Shown here in pieces: positions 23,939 through 35,603 of a stretch of DNA of 64,000 bases. The stretch is from the NCBI GenBank assembly GCA_020205615.1, contig JAINUW010000625.1:124001-188000 (forward strand), in the 5' to 3' direction. Position 1 is the stretch's first letter, and the number at the start of each line of letters is the position of its first letter. The notes below the pieces were generated by a model that saw nothing but the letters and a program-made list of their open reading frames with translations, was not told the DNA's origin and made no database searches. Both the position numbers and the translations under genes were made by a program. The DNA is from Panax quinquefolius. Taxonomy: Eukaryota > Streptophyta > Magnoliopsida > Apiales > Araliaceae.

Positions 23939-25554
23939 ATGGAAGAGACCCTTCACGCTATCAAAGGAATTGGAACACACGGGAGTGTTTCATATGTTGA
24001 TCTGTGTATTTTTCCGGTGTTCATTATCCGTAAAAATTTAAAACTCCCGACTTTTGAAAAATATGACGGGTTAGGAGATCCTTACACACATTTAAAGGTG
24101 TTTATTGGAGAACTTGGATCTTATGCAGAGGGACTAAAAGCTTAGAATGCAATTGTTCCAAAAAAGTCTAACGGAGAAGCCCTATCGTGGTACACAAGAT
24201 TAGACAATTCAAAGATCCATAGTCGGAAGAGCTAGCACATGCTTTCTTCACTCAATACGCCTTTCTTTCAAACTCGGGATGGCTCCTCGATCCAGATCAA
24301 ATTACCAAGATCAAGAAAGTCTAACGAGTCTTTCAGAGAGTATGCTCAAAGGTGGAGATGCTCGTTGCCCAAGTTAGTCCTTCCATGACATGTAATTAGA
24401 AATGGTCATGACTTTCATAGACATACAAGAGCGCCCTTCTATGAAAGAGTTTTTAATTAACATCGGCAAACCATTTTCCGAAATGGTCAAACATGGGGAG
24501 ATGGCCGAGATGGGATTGAAGTCCAAAAAATTCAAGACCTAGTCGCACTCAAAGTCGCTTGTCGATCACATCCAATCTGGAAATTATGGGAACAAACTCT
24601 GAGGGTCCAAAAAGAAAGAGGAAGATGTTTCGATACTACAGGGGCAAAAAGGCAATCAAAACATGTCTATTCAAAGGAGAAACTACACTCCCTTTCAAGC
24701 ACAGCCTACGAACCCTCCAATGCCAAAAGGTGGAGAAGTCAAATGCCCTTGATTGTTTACACCCTTAGGGGACACCCTCGAGAATATTCTCAATCTTCTG
24801 ACGACACAGAAGAAAATTACACATCTTCTTCCACCAGCCAACCCTAATGGACGGGGTTTCAATGCTACTCGAAAATGTGCTAATCATACCGGGGCACCTG
24901 GACATGATACTCAGGATTGTTGGGCCTTGAAACACAAGATCCAGGACCTGATAGATAATGGAGAGATCGTGGTCACTAAACCAGATTAGCCTCATGTTCA
25001 AGACAACCCTCTTCCTCAACACAAAGAAGAAGATGTTAACATGATAAATTGGAGTAATGGACAAAATTCCAATTTCAACTGTGAATCCTCCCAAACCCTC
25101 AAAGACGGTGATGACAAATGGGATTATGTCAAGTTCAAGTTCACAATGGAACGAAAGATGAAAGCTCTATTCAAACAAATCGAGTAATCATGAATCGGTG
25201 ACTTATCAAAGATCAAGTTGACTCGTCATTAATCAACCAGAGCATGCGCCTCCTACCTATTGTCATGAATATTCCTCGTCACTTTCGTAAAATGAAATGT
25301 CGGAAGACAAAGTGACAAAGAGAGCAAATGCCAAAGCCCGCCGGATTTTGCCAACAAAAGGAATTCACCTATCGGGCCAACCTATGGAGGAAATTCTTCA
25401 TATGTTAATCAATGAAGGAAGGATCGCCCTTCTACCTCCAATCAATCCCGCTCAGGAGATACACAACTCGATGGAGTATGTCAATATCACTCCCAGCCTC
25501 ATGATCACAAGATGTAAGAATGTCGGGCACTTCGCCACCTTATCCAAAATCTAA
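23939..25554 (+). pseudogene. Ogre D gag
   Basis: Gag of Tat/Ogre type in several frames. The N-terminal block includes KYDGLGDPYTHLKVFIGELG (24062-24121), followed by LSWYTRLDNSKIHS. The C-terminal motif HTGAPGHDTQDCWALKHKIQ lies at about 24884-24945; this Cys/His block takes the place of a classic zinc knuckle in this lineage. A further open piece (25297-25554) carries QPMEEILHMLINEGRI and a degenerate end. At least four stops or shifts break it. Gag would build the cytoplasmic particle. Confidence 0.85.
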
Positions 25555-26022
25555 TCGACAAGTGGTGTCCTCGCACTTAGCGTATACACGACATCAGTTA
25601 CGCGTGCAAGTGAGAATGCAAGCCCTACTAAGTGGAAAAGTGTGGTAGCAGTCATATCCACTGAAACCGATGGGATTAACACATTACTCACAACGCCAAT
25701 AATTCAACTCAAGGGGAGCAACAATCCTTTGAAAGTGGCCGCTCCCGAGCCAATCAACTTGTCGTGTAGAGCACAATATCCTATTGTTAGCCTACGCACA
25801 GTTCTGTGGAATTATAGAGAAGGTGAAGGATCCACCTCACATACAACTGCTACAGTGTCAACGAAAAATCCACTGTATCTTCCCCAACGGGTGATGAACC
25901 ATACCATCAAATCAAAAGGGAAAATACCCATGGAGAAAATTGAAAAATTCCTCCGCGCTATGGGTCATAACGAGGCCACGGTGGTTTTAAGCTTAAAGGA
26001 AGCTCCACAATAGATATCAATT
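25555..26022 (+). pseudogene. Ogre D gag-protease linker
   Basis: An open frame (25642-26013) with no recognised catalytic motif. It ends NEATVVLSLKEAP just before the protease region. Position suggests a polyprotein linker. Confidence 0.5.
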
Positions 26023-27271
26023 TTGGACTTGGTCCTAACTTCCGAGAGATCACCGGAAGGTCTTGTTCAAGGTTTTAGAAGAAGCCTATCTCCGACATCG
26101 CTGGATACGGAAAAATTTCAACATCTTGTTGATCACATTTTCAACAACAATGTGATATCCTTCATCGATGATGACATACCACCAAGGGACCTGGCCATTC
26201 AAAGTCGCAAGACATCATGGCCTCTTGTCCTCCGGATATATGGTAGCCGGAGTCTTAATAGATGGAGGTTCCTCTCTCAATATCCGTCCATACGCTACCT
26301 TGGTGAAGATGAATATCAATCTCAACCAAATTCGAGAGTAGCCATACTATCATCAAAGCTTTTGATGGAGCCCGCCGTAATTCTATTTTGAGTAATTGAG
26401 CCGCCAATCTAAATTGGTCCTCACACATTTCGCGATCTTTCCATGTGCTCAAGATAGATTCGGATACAAACCCTCTTGGGACGACCATGGATTCATATGG
26501 TCAAGCAAGCCCCTCCACTCTTCACCAACAGCTTGAAATACATTATCAACAATACCGTCACGCCAACGCCGAACCGAGATTCCTCAAGACGGAGACATGT
26601 CATTCATCAATGCCAATGCAGATGTGGAACCGGTCAATTTTTATGCTTTGGAAATAAGTAATACCCAATACCATGCTATTGGAATGCCATTGCCCGAACC
26701 CAAGATTTCTGTCGAGGTAATGTCGACTACTCAAGAAATGATGTCATTAGGTCATAAGTCGGGACAAGGGTTAGGGAAAGATTGCCAAGGTATCAAATAT
26801 CCAATTCGATTAACCAAGCAAGCTGGAACAGCTGGGCTAGGCTATTCTGCCAGTTCTAGTCACAGGAATCCTCATAAGTATCAGCAGATTCTTCACTTCA
26901 ACTATGCGAGTTCATCTTCGCCTTCAAACTCGAGTCCGCACAACCTCCTCAGAAGGTGTGCCACCAATGTAATGGCTATGTTATTTCCCAAGCTTGAAGA
27001 CTCCAGAAAGGAGAAAGAAGTCTTTGTTCCAAATCCCACAAAGAAGAAGAAGAGGAACGAAGAATCAAGCAAGACGTCATCCCAATGATGTCAGCATACG
27101 CATCATCGCTCATGATGAACATACCAATAGATACACCCTGCAAGATGATTACCCGTACATAATGGCTATCATTCGGGATAGGAGGATGATGACAATCCCT
27201 CCATCATCGCGGGTCCACTCCGGCTTTGCCCTCGCTAATTGGAACAACATTCCTCAGATTGGTCGTTAAGG
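26023..27271 (+). pseudogene. Ogre D protease and G-patch region
   Basis: The protease active site appears as MVAGVLIDGGSSLNIRPYAT at about 26240-26300, in a different frame from its flanks; DGGSS is the form usual in Tat elements. Downstream are RPWIHMVKQAPPLFTNSLKY (frame-shifted against its surroundings) and a G-patch-like block, MMSLGHKSGQGLGKDCQG with IKYPIRL (about 26740-26815). G-patch modules are known in Tat-lineage polyproteins and suggest RNA binding. The region ends at the candidate intron donor at 27272. Confidence 0.82.
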
Positions 27272-27427
27272 GTAAAGCGGGCGTAAACTCTTTTTTCGCC
27301 TTTGTAGATATAATAACCGCTATTTTTTCATACAAGAAAGATAGCGTTTATTTTGCCAAGATATGCTAACACCGTGTATGATCAACACATTTCATATATA
27401 CTAAGTGAAAGCATATTTTGTTTTCAG
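27272..27427 (+). other. Candidate intron between protease/G-patch and RT (Ogre D)
   Basis: Donor-like GTAAAG at 27272, branch-like TACTAAG at 27399-27405, acceptor TTTTGTTTTCAG ending at 27427, length about 156 bp. The same signals and nearly the same length occur in C (11519-11669). Confidence 0.6.
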
Positions 27428-28320
27428 ACTCTAAATTTAGATGTGCCTCAGATTTGTCGACACGATGCCTCTTCTCCACAAGGATTGTACTTTGATGTAG
27501 AGATGAATTCAAATTTTGATGGATATATACGGATGACATTGAGGTGCCCGTAAATTCAAGAATGGGTCAAAGACAAACCTAAACCCAACCTTCGATCAAA
27601 CCACTTTTTCAATCTCGGAACCTTAGAAAGCCCTAAGTTAATCCAGATTGGTTCAGACCTTACCCCAAACCAACTTAATGATATGGTTACACTACTAACC
27701 CGATTCTAGGATGTGTTTGCATGGTCTCATGAAGATATGGTGGGTTTGTCCACTGACATTGTCCTTCATCACCTTCCCATTAAAGAGGGATTTAAGCCAG
27801 TCAAGCAAAAGCTCAAAGCGCGATCAAAACCGAATGGAGTTTAAAGGTGAAAGAAGAAATTGTGAAACAATTTCAAGCTGGCATCATCATGGTGTCTACA
27901 TATCCTGAGTGGATATCCAACATTGTGCCCGTGCCTAAACCTGGAGGGAAGGTGCGAGTTTGTGGATTACCGGATTTGAACAAAGCTTGCTTAAAAGATA
28001 GCTTTCTCGTGCCATTTATCCACATTCTCATCGACAATATCGCATAATACGATATGTACTCTTCATCGATTGCTTTTTATGGGTATCATCGATCATGGTT
28101 GCCGAGGAAGACCGTGAGAAGACCGCTTTCATCACGCCTTGGGGAACCTTTTGCTATAGACGGTTGTCATTCGGCCTCATCAATGCCTTTGAGCCACCTA
28201 TCAACGAAGCTATGATGGCTCTTTTCCACGACTTAATGCACAAAGAGATCGAGATCTACGTGGATGACATCATTGTCAAGTCCCGGAAGGAGGAAGACCA
28301 TCTGACCATCTCGTAAAATT
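27428..28320 (+). pseudogene. Ogre D reverse transcriptase
   Basis: RT in at least three frames: KEEIVKQFQAGIIMVSTYPE and SNIVPVPKPGGKVRVC (27850-27960), DLNKACLKDSFLVPFIHILI (part of the VDYRDLN motif lost), then EDREKTAFITPWGTFCYRRL and SFGLINAF. The catalytic YVDDIIVKSRKEEDHL is intact at about 28257-28305. Frameshifts lie near 27840 and 28047-28095. It would synthesise element cDNA; this copy cannot as one polyprotein. Confidence 0.85.
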
Positions 28321-29540
28321 GTTCAACAAAGTTGCATAAGTACAACTTGAAGTTGAATCCAATTTAAATGCGCCTTTGGTGTTAAATCGCAAGTTGCTAG
28401 GATTTCTAGTCACCACAAAGGGATTGAGTCGATCCCGCCAAAATCCAAGCCATCACGGAAATGCCCATTCCTCGATAGAGAAGGAAATACGGGATTTTTG
28501 GGAAGAATCAACTTTATTAGCAGTGTTTATCTCCCAACTCACAAAGAACTCGTGAGCCAATCTTCAAGCTTATTAAGGAAGAACTCCTCCATGAAATGGA
28601 ATGAGGAGTGTCAAAAGGCCTTCCTTACAATCAAGAAAACAACTAGTCAAAGCTCCCGTGTTGGTACCACCCTGTGGATGATGTTCCCCTCATTTATGTA
28701 CATGTCCATAAGTGATAATGCCATGGGTCGATGTCGGGACGTAAAGACGATAGAGGCCAAGAACGAGCTATCTATTACCTCAAAGAAAAGGTTCAAAGAA
28801 GAAAGGAACACAAGTACACTCGATCGAAAAGACGGTTGTGCTTTTAGCACGGGCTTCCATGAGGTTACAACATTACCTCCATGGTCACACAACCCATCTC
28901 ATATCCCGCGTGGATCCTCTCAAGCACGTGTTCAATAAACCCATGTTAAATTATTTACCGTCTGTCGATGGCAGTTGATCCTACAACAATTTGACATCGA
29001 TATGTGACTCAAAAGTCCATCAAAGGTCAAGGAATCATGGATCAATCGCCGCCGACCTTCAGGGGATTTCAAACCCTGGAAACATATTTCCCCGATGAAG
29101 GAGTAATGACAAGGCAAACAACACCATCAAGACGATACGCGCCAATTATGGAAGATGTATTTTGATGGAGTCATTAATATGGAAGGTTTCGAGTCGAGCA
29201 GTTCTAGTATCTGCACGGGGAGCAGAGATCCCGCTGTCATTAAATTATAGTTTGTCAAGACCAACAATACTACCGAGTATGAAGGATGTCTCATGGGGCT
29301 AAAACTTGCCCGCTCAATGGGCATCAATGCGTGTTAAATGTCTTTGGAGATTCAGAGTTGGTAATCGACAATCCACCGTAATCTATCAAACCAAAGAGAA
29401 CTACATTTGTCGCCTTACCATCGGCAAGTTTTCAAGATGGCTTTGAGTTCAAGAGATCTCCTTTCTACACATTCCTCGTAATAGAATGACTTTGCAGACG
29501 CATTAGCAACTTTGGCTTCCTCGATTCAATATCGATAAGG
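28321..29540 (+). pseudogene. Ogre D connection and RNase H region
   Basis: Connection domain with FLGRINFISSVYLPTHKELV near 28495-28555 and KWNEECQKAFLTIKK. RNase H remnants include YFDGVINMEGFES (first Asp, about 29159), NNTTEYEGCLMGLKLARSMG (Glu) and a GDSELV-like block (about 29343) in a shifted frame. The stretch between is heavily mutated. Confidence 0.75.
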
Positions 29541-30840
29541 AACACTTGCCAAGCATCACAATTTCTCGCACAAGGCCCCAAATTTATGGGAATTACATTG
29601 AGAAGTATCTGATGAGCTACCTCCCATCCAACATCCTTGGTATCAACATATCAAGGAATATCTACGATACGGATCTACACCCGCTGAGGCGAGCCCGATT
29701 GAAAAAAGGTGGATCCATCAAATTGCTATGAAATTCTACCTGAGTGGAAATGAGCTCTATAAAAGAGATGCAGGACTAGGTCTCCTCAGATGTTTAGACA
29801 AAGATCAAGCCCAAAGGCTTATGGATGAAATCCATGGCGGAGTTTGTGGCCCCCACATAAGTGGCTCCCTCCTTGTCAAAAAAGTCCTTAGGATGGGACA
29901 TTATTGGCTATCTCTCAAAGTCGATCAGAATGACCACGCCAGAGATGCTATCAATGCGATTCACGGAATGCTATACACGCCTCCACTGGGAACTCCACAA
30001 TACGAGTTCACCCTCGCCCTTCTCAATGTGGGGAATGGACGTTATCTAGCCCATCGAGCCTAAAGCCAGTAATGGTCACCGATTTATCTTCACCATGATC
30101 GACTACTTCACCAAGTGGGTAGAAGCAGCCTCCTTCCCTAGGGTTACTAAAGAAGTCATCATTGCTTTCATCAGAAACAATGTCGTTTGTCGATACGGAC
30201 AACCAGAGGTGATTGTGTCAGACAATGCCAAGAACCTCAACAACAAAATGATGGAGGAATTATGCAGTAAATTCCACATCAAACATCTTAACTCTGTCAT
30301 CTATCGTCCCAAGATGAACGGTGTTGTTGAAGTTTGCTAACAAAAACATCAAGAAGATTATGCAAAAGATGTCCGCCAACCACAAAGATTGGCCTCGACC
30401 TATTGCCTCTTACTTTGTTAAGCTTTACGTAACCTCAATGCGCACTTCCACCGGGCAACCCCCACGATTAACCTATGGATGGAAGCAAAGATTCCCATAG
30501 AAGTTGAAATGGAATCCTCAGAGTGTCGATAGATGCTCACCGGATGAAGACCAATGGGTACAAGACATGTATCACCAATTGTCTCTAATAGATGAAAGAA
30601 GTAAACCGCGGCTATCTTCCATGGTCATTATATCAACAAAGGATCGCCAGATCCTACAACAAAAAGTCCGGCCACGGTAGCTTTAAACAACACGACTTTG
30701 TTTTGAAGAAAATCCTCGACAACCAAGATCAATCTAAGGGAAAATTCGCTTCCTAATCGGGAAGGCCCATTTGTTGTCAAAGAAGTATTGACAGGAGGCG
30801 CTCTCAGACTAGCAAGAAATGGATGGCGATGAATTTCCAT
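29541..30840 (+). pseudogene. Ogre D integrase
   Basis: The N-terminal zinc-binding region begins near 29728 (MKFYLSGNELYKRDAGLGLL) and includes GGVCGPHISGSLL. The core shows WGMDV (first Asp, about 30034), IDYFTKWVEAASFPRVTKEV, VIVSDNAKNLNNKMMEELC (second Asp) and VYRPKMNG-type sequence followed by VVE (third catalytic residue, about 30325). A shift follows, then FANKNIKKIMQKM-like and C-terminal REGPFVVKEVLTGG (about 30760). Stops interrupt it, for example just after WGMDVI. No chromodomain is visible, as expected for Tat/Ogre. Confidence 0.85.
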
Positions 30841-32450
30841 AACTCATCAACTCAGACGCCGTGAAACGGTACTATGTCTGAAGTAATTCGCAAACACCCT
30901 GGTGCGTAATCATCAGATCACCAGTCATTCGGTTCTTTAACCCTTTACCACCTACAACTTTCTTACACTTTGCCCCTCAGGGAAACATACATTTCAAGCC
31001 GCCACTGGCTCTTCTCTCTGCATTCCTACAACTTAGGTCATCCCACCACTGGATTGAAACCTCTCGCACTTATAGCTTGGCTACCCATACATGGGATCAA
31101 ACTTTCACCCGCAGCTTTATCCTCAACCTAGATTAAACTTTCTCCTCCCCGCACTCGACCTCGCACATGGGATTACTTTTCATCTCTCTCGAGGGGCTTA
31201 ACTACGCCGACCGATCTCCTCTTCAATAGAGTACATAGGCAACCATGTCACATGGCCCGGTCGCAATAAAACAAAAACAACAAAAACATTTCTACCCTTA
31301 CAAAAATAAAAACAACAAAAACATTCCTACCCTTACAAAAACAAAAAAAACCAAAAACATTCCTACACCATTTCTGCCATATACAGCGTTGAACCTTTTA
31401 CACCAGGTTCGAACTACGCAGACCTGATCTCCTCATCAATAGGAGTACGTAGGTAGCCATTCATGGTGCGATCTCACCCCCTACCAAAACACAAACCATT
31501 GTCAACTAGTACTGGGATCATCCTTCAATCCACTACATTTCATTGGCTTCAAACCAAAGGGATGGAGTTACCTGAACTCCTCCCAAATAGGAGATTCGAC
31601 GACCATCTAAGCTGCGGTCATACCTTGAAGAGCAACACCAATCCATAAGAGGCGGAATTAACTAGCTTTTCCTAAATAGAAGCATCGGCGACCATCCGTG
31701 GAAAGCGGTTAATCTCAGAGAGGAAAGCCACACTCCTCTCCACATTTTCATCCGTAAACCAATCCCCAAGACACCAAAGATGGTAGGATATATAGAGATC
31801 GATGATCCATTCGAACTATCCAGAGACAACTCAATGTCCATCCACCCAGAGGAATTTAGAATACATCAAGACCACAGCCCAAGCAAAGAAAAGCAAAATA
31901 TCAAGCAAATAAGAAGGCATATCTAAAAGGGAAGTGATCCAAAAATATATTTCCCGTCATATATATAATGTTGTTTGATATATATACAATGTAAACTATA
32001 CATGACAAAATGGCTGTTTAGTCTGCAGGCAGTAAATACAAGCTCATCTACAAGTTAGGGTATATATGCGAGCTAACAAGCCCAACATGGCATGGCCCCT
32101 CTCGTAAGAAGGAGGTGAAGTCGTGGTCTCCTCATACGAGAATATCCACACGACCCAACAGATCAGCAGCCCATCCGCATGGTGACCATATGATCATCAA
32201 TATATGCGCTCATCTTGCGATCATGCCCAAGTGGTAAGGGACCTCATTGCAAAGATTATCTCGTGATAACTACATCCCGGCAGAGATATAAGACTATCCC
32301 GCTCAACTATCATCAGATCTCCGGTCGATCTAGCCTCATCCCGCTCAACAACAATGCAACATCTCTCGCGATTTAATGCCTCGCTCTCTCTAATAGAAAT
32401 GCGTCTCTCCCATCAAGGGCGGTCAACATCATAGATCGAGCCTGATCTCT
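30841..32450 (+). other. Ogre D post-pol region, proximal part
   Basis: No credible open frame. It matches C at about 9000-9946, so it is part of the element and not host DNA. It includes an A-rich minisatellite at 31263-31371. Confidence 0.6.
31263..31371 (+). repeat. A-rich minisatellite, about 35-bp period
   Basis: Three units starting near 31286, 31321 and 31357, each with ACATTCCTACCCTTAC-like sequence followed by runs of AAAACAACAAAAA. Confidence 0.8.
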
Positions 32451-32451
32451 C

Positions 32452-33412
32452 TCAAAGGTCATCGATGAAGACTCTCGCTCTAAGTATCGTGGTCGAGTGA
32501 TGAATCACTACAGTACTGGTACTAGGAGAATCCAAAAGAAATGTTGGCAACCTAGCAGCGGGCTCCTCCTCGATGTATGAATCTATGTCCTCCATGGGCT
32601 CTACATCATCTAACTCACTATCCGGTACTGTGGACACTACCGCAGCCGACAAAATCTCTGTCTCCATCCATGCGGAATACTATGCAGAACAACCTGGATG
32701 ACTGACAGAAAAAGAAGCTATCTCACGCTGATCCCAACAAGCATACACACAGGATCGGCCCTTCACGAGAGATATCGAGAAGTCAACGCCGACCTATCGC
32801 CCCTAAAAAGGATGGAAATCTCGAACCGGGTCGAAATCATGACATCACTACCAATGGGTGATAATAGTCACACCTCTCAAACCAAACCAGTAGGGAGATA
32901 GTCCATGCCCGAGCATGAGTAATGAAGTCAGATGGTGAGCTAAGCCCCAACACGGCAATATACTAAAAGGATCTCCGATATCCGCCAAAAATGTGGACCA
33001 AGACAGAGCATCTATACACTTCGATGGCTAAAAGGAGTATTACATATAGCTACATCATGGGTGAAGCAATATCCATGCCGCTTAAGGGTACCAACCGGCC
33101 TCAAGTGTGACATAAACCACACGCATAAAGACGACCAAACTCCCAAGTGAACACTCCGTAGGATAAGTGCAACAATAGGATGTCGACCGCAGGTCTCTCG
33201 CTACAATCATAGTACAATGGTACGACCTCTCTAAGAGCTCTCACAACCATGATGACACCAATGTCTATCTCATCCATATATCGTGGCATATAGACATACG
33301 ACAAAGACGACAAGAATAAAGACATCAACCTCGCCAAACGCCAATGGTCCTCCCGGCGGTGAAATCCTCGAATATCGTGAATAGCTATCCTCCGAGCCAA
33401 ATCATCATACAA
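32452..33412 (-). pseudogene. Antisense ORF remnants in Ogre D (distal part)
   Basis: Two minus-strand open pieces. 33101-33412 (103 codons) contains HWRLARLMSLFLSSLSYVY followed by MPRYMDEIDIGVIMVVRALR; 32452-32667 is acidic with SELDDVEPMEDIDSYIEEEP. They lie downstream, in the antisense direction, of the mobile-domain-like block at 34419-35603 and may be the same ancient gene. I cannot name a family for them with confidence. Confidence 0.4.
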
Positions 33413-34022
33413 AAATGTTGGGATATCACGTGGCTAGATGTCACCATCCCCGCACTACTCACCGCAATCCTATGAGAGTCATGAACCGCTCACTCATGTC
33501 TCCCAAAGCCGATGCACGCAAGGTCCGTCTAAAGGCAAAGATCATCAATCGTGCATACCTCCGTAGTAGAGTCAACTCATGGGTACCAAATCTAATACCC
33601 GCCTATCCGGTAGCCAATGCTCTAAAGATCCCGTCTACAAACCCTCGCGGAACTCAAACATCAATAAAGTCATGGTATGTCGCAAAGAATCGATCTACTA
33701 TCTACCCACCCCGTGTGGTGACATGCTATCATACCACGATCAAGATACCCAAGGCCACCAATGATGGTGGGGTATGATCTATACGGCTAATCGTCAAGAA
33801 GACACATCCGTATGGGCCGTGTCATAAGACCATCCAGGGTCAATGCCGAATATCTCGACATACATACATATGCATATACATGATACATGATAATAGATAA
33901 TGGATGGCAATATGATATAGGAATGGAAAAACTATGCATACATTCCTAAGTATATCATCATCTAATACATCATCTCAGACAACTACAAATACAGTGGAAA
34001 TGGGGCATGACGCCTTTACTAC

Positions 34023-34112
34023 TAACAGAGGCCTATCAAAAGATATAGCGAGAATGGGGTACAACCACCCAATATCTAACAGAGGCCTATCAAAAGATAT
34101 AACGAGAATACA
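34023..34112 (+). repeat. Two-copy 54-bp tandem repeat
   Basis: A block beginning TAACAGAGGCCTATCAAAAG occurs at 34023 and again at 34077, nearly unchanged through about 35 bases. Confidence 0.8.
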
Positions 34113-34418
34113 CATCGAAGAAGACCAAGGTGTCGATGTCCACATCATCAATCCTCGTTAACCGATGTAACTCCTCCCGAGTCATCGGATCTCTATCAAC
34201 AGGATGTCGTGCCTATAAAGAGGAGGATCTCATCGGCCGCAAAACCGAATGGGTCATCCGAGGGGCCGCCACTTGAGCGGAAGGAACGAATGACTCGCAC
34301 CGCCGGATCTCGCCCAAATGCCGGATAAAAATATGTGCCTGATCCAACTGTCGGGTCAAGCTATCAATATGGGTCATATGAGTCGAATCTCGGACACAAG
34401 TTATCCAATCCGTCATCA

Positions 34419-35603
34419 TCAAGGATCCTGGAACCATATCTCCCATAAACCGTAGTGGCGCGGATCGGACTCCAATAGTGCGAGGGGGGACCACCACCGC
34501 CGAACATCTCCCCGAGTACATGGACCCTCTGACAATGCAAAACCGTCAACCCCCAACAATGGGATATCAATGATGGGTGATCGTGATATGCCAACGACGC
34601 TCGACAGAGGCAAGATCGGTATAGAGATCTCCCCTGTGGTGCTCCTAATAGCACGCTCTCCTAAATAGAGCTCCCAGCTTCCATCTGTGAAGAGAGGAAC
34701 TCTCCTGGTAGAAATCAAATACTCGACTCCAGTCGGGTGTCCATCCTCAAAGCCGATGGTCAAGTGTTCCCCTGAATAGGAATCCATGTAATGGTATCAC
34801 CGTCAAGAACTCCAAATGCAGATACTGACAAGTGAGTGAATCCTCCTCACCATGTGGACCTCCTAAAAATAGAATGGTGCCATCGTCGTCGCCCTCGTGG
34901 ATAGGTATCTAAACCTAACACACTCACAGACGCAAGCACGGGAGCCTCTTATAGGCCCAAAACGCCAACACAATGGCAAAACATCTCGCTATCAAGAAAC
35001 ACTCTTCACCTATGAATGGGAAAAGATAAGAGAAATACTCACCAAACAGAAATGGGTAAAATCCTAGCCAAGCCTCTCATTAAAACCTCGTGAGCAGATA
35101 CGCATGCCCCGGAGGAAATAGGCAAAGGCATAAGAGCCCCAATCATACTCTCCAATACGGTCCACATCACGTGTGGCGCCGATCAAAGCAAAAGATACCG
35201 TAGAAGAGTTATCTCGCTATGAAGCGTACCTCGAATGATCATCGAGAACAATCGCCAGAGAACGCGATCCCCGATTCTCGACATCATCGCATGGGCTCAC
35301 TCAAAGCCCACTCATAGCATCTACGCCAAAGGACCTCGAACGGATAGCCCGCCTTTGAGCGCCTCCACCGAACTCCTAACAAGGATCCGATGGCGAAGAG
35401 GGGTAATATTCACCACGCAAGGCAATCGCTCCCTCCAAACTCCATACCGTGATAAATCGCCAATCCATAGGCGCCATCATCACCTCGCAATCCAACAGAT
35501 GGAGGATCGAGTTTGATGAAACCATCGCCAGACAATAATGCCCGAATCCCCACTGGACAACGATGGGGAAGGATGGAGAAGAATGCCCCGAATCCCCACT
35601 CAT
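34419..35603 (-). pseudogene. Antisense plant-mobile-domain-like ORF remnant (Ogre D)
   Basis: Read antisense to pol, the sequence shows two blocks typical of the plant mobile domain in order. First is HLLDCEVMMAPMDWRF followed by IT..SLEG (about 35430-35520), matching the HLxxGE...GLxxxG pattern. About 120 residues later comes DRIGEYDWGSYAFAYFLRGM (about 35110-35170), matching the (Y)xWGSxAxAYLYR pattern. A further open piece (34419-34787) has VPLFTDGSWELYLGERAIRS. Stops and shifts separate the blocks. Antisense or sense extra ORFs between pol and the 3' LTR are known in Tat-lineage elements. The family call is by eye. Confidence 0.55.

Noticed and set aside
33415..33777. 120-codon plus-strand ORF in Ogre D post-pol region
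   Set aside because: No recognisable domain, and it overlaps the region with better antisense signals; treated as a chance frame.
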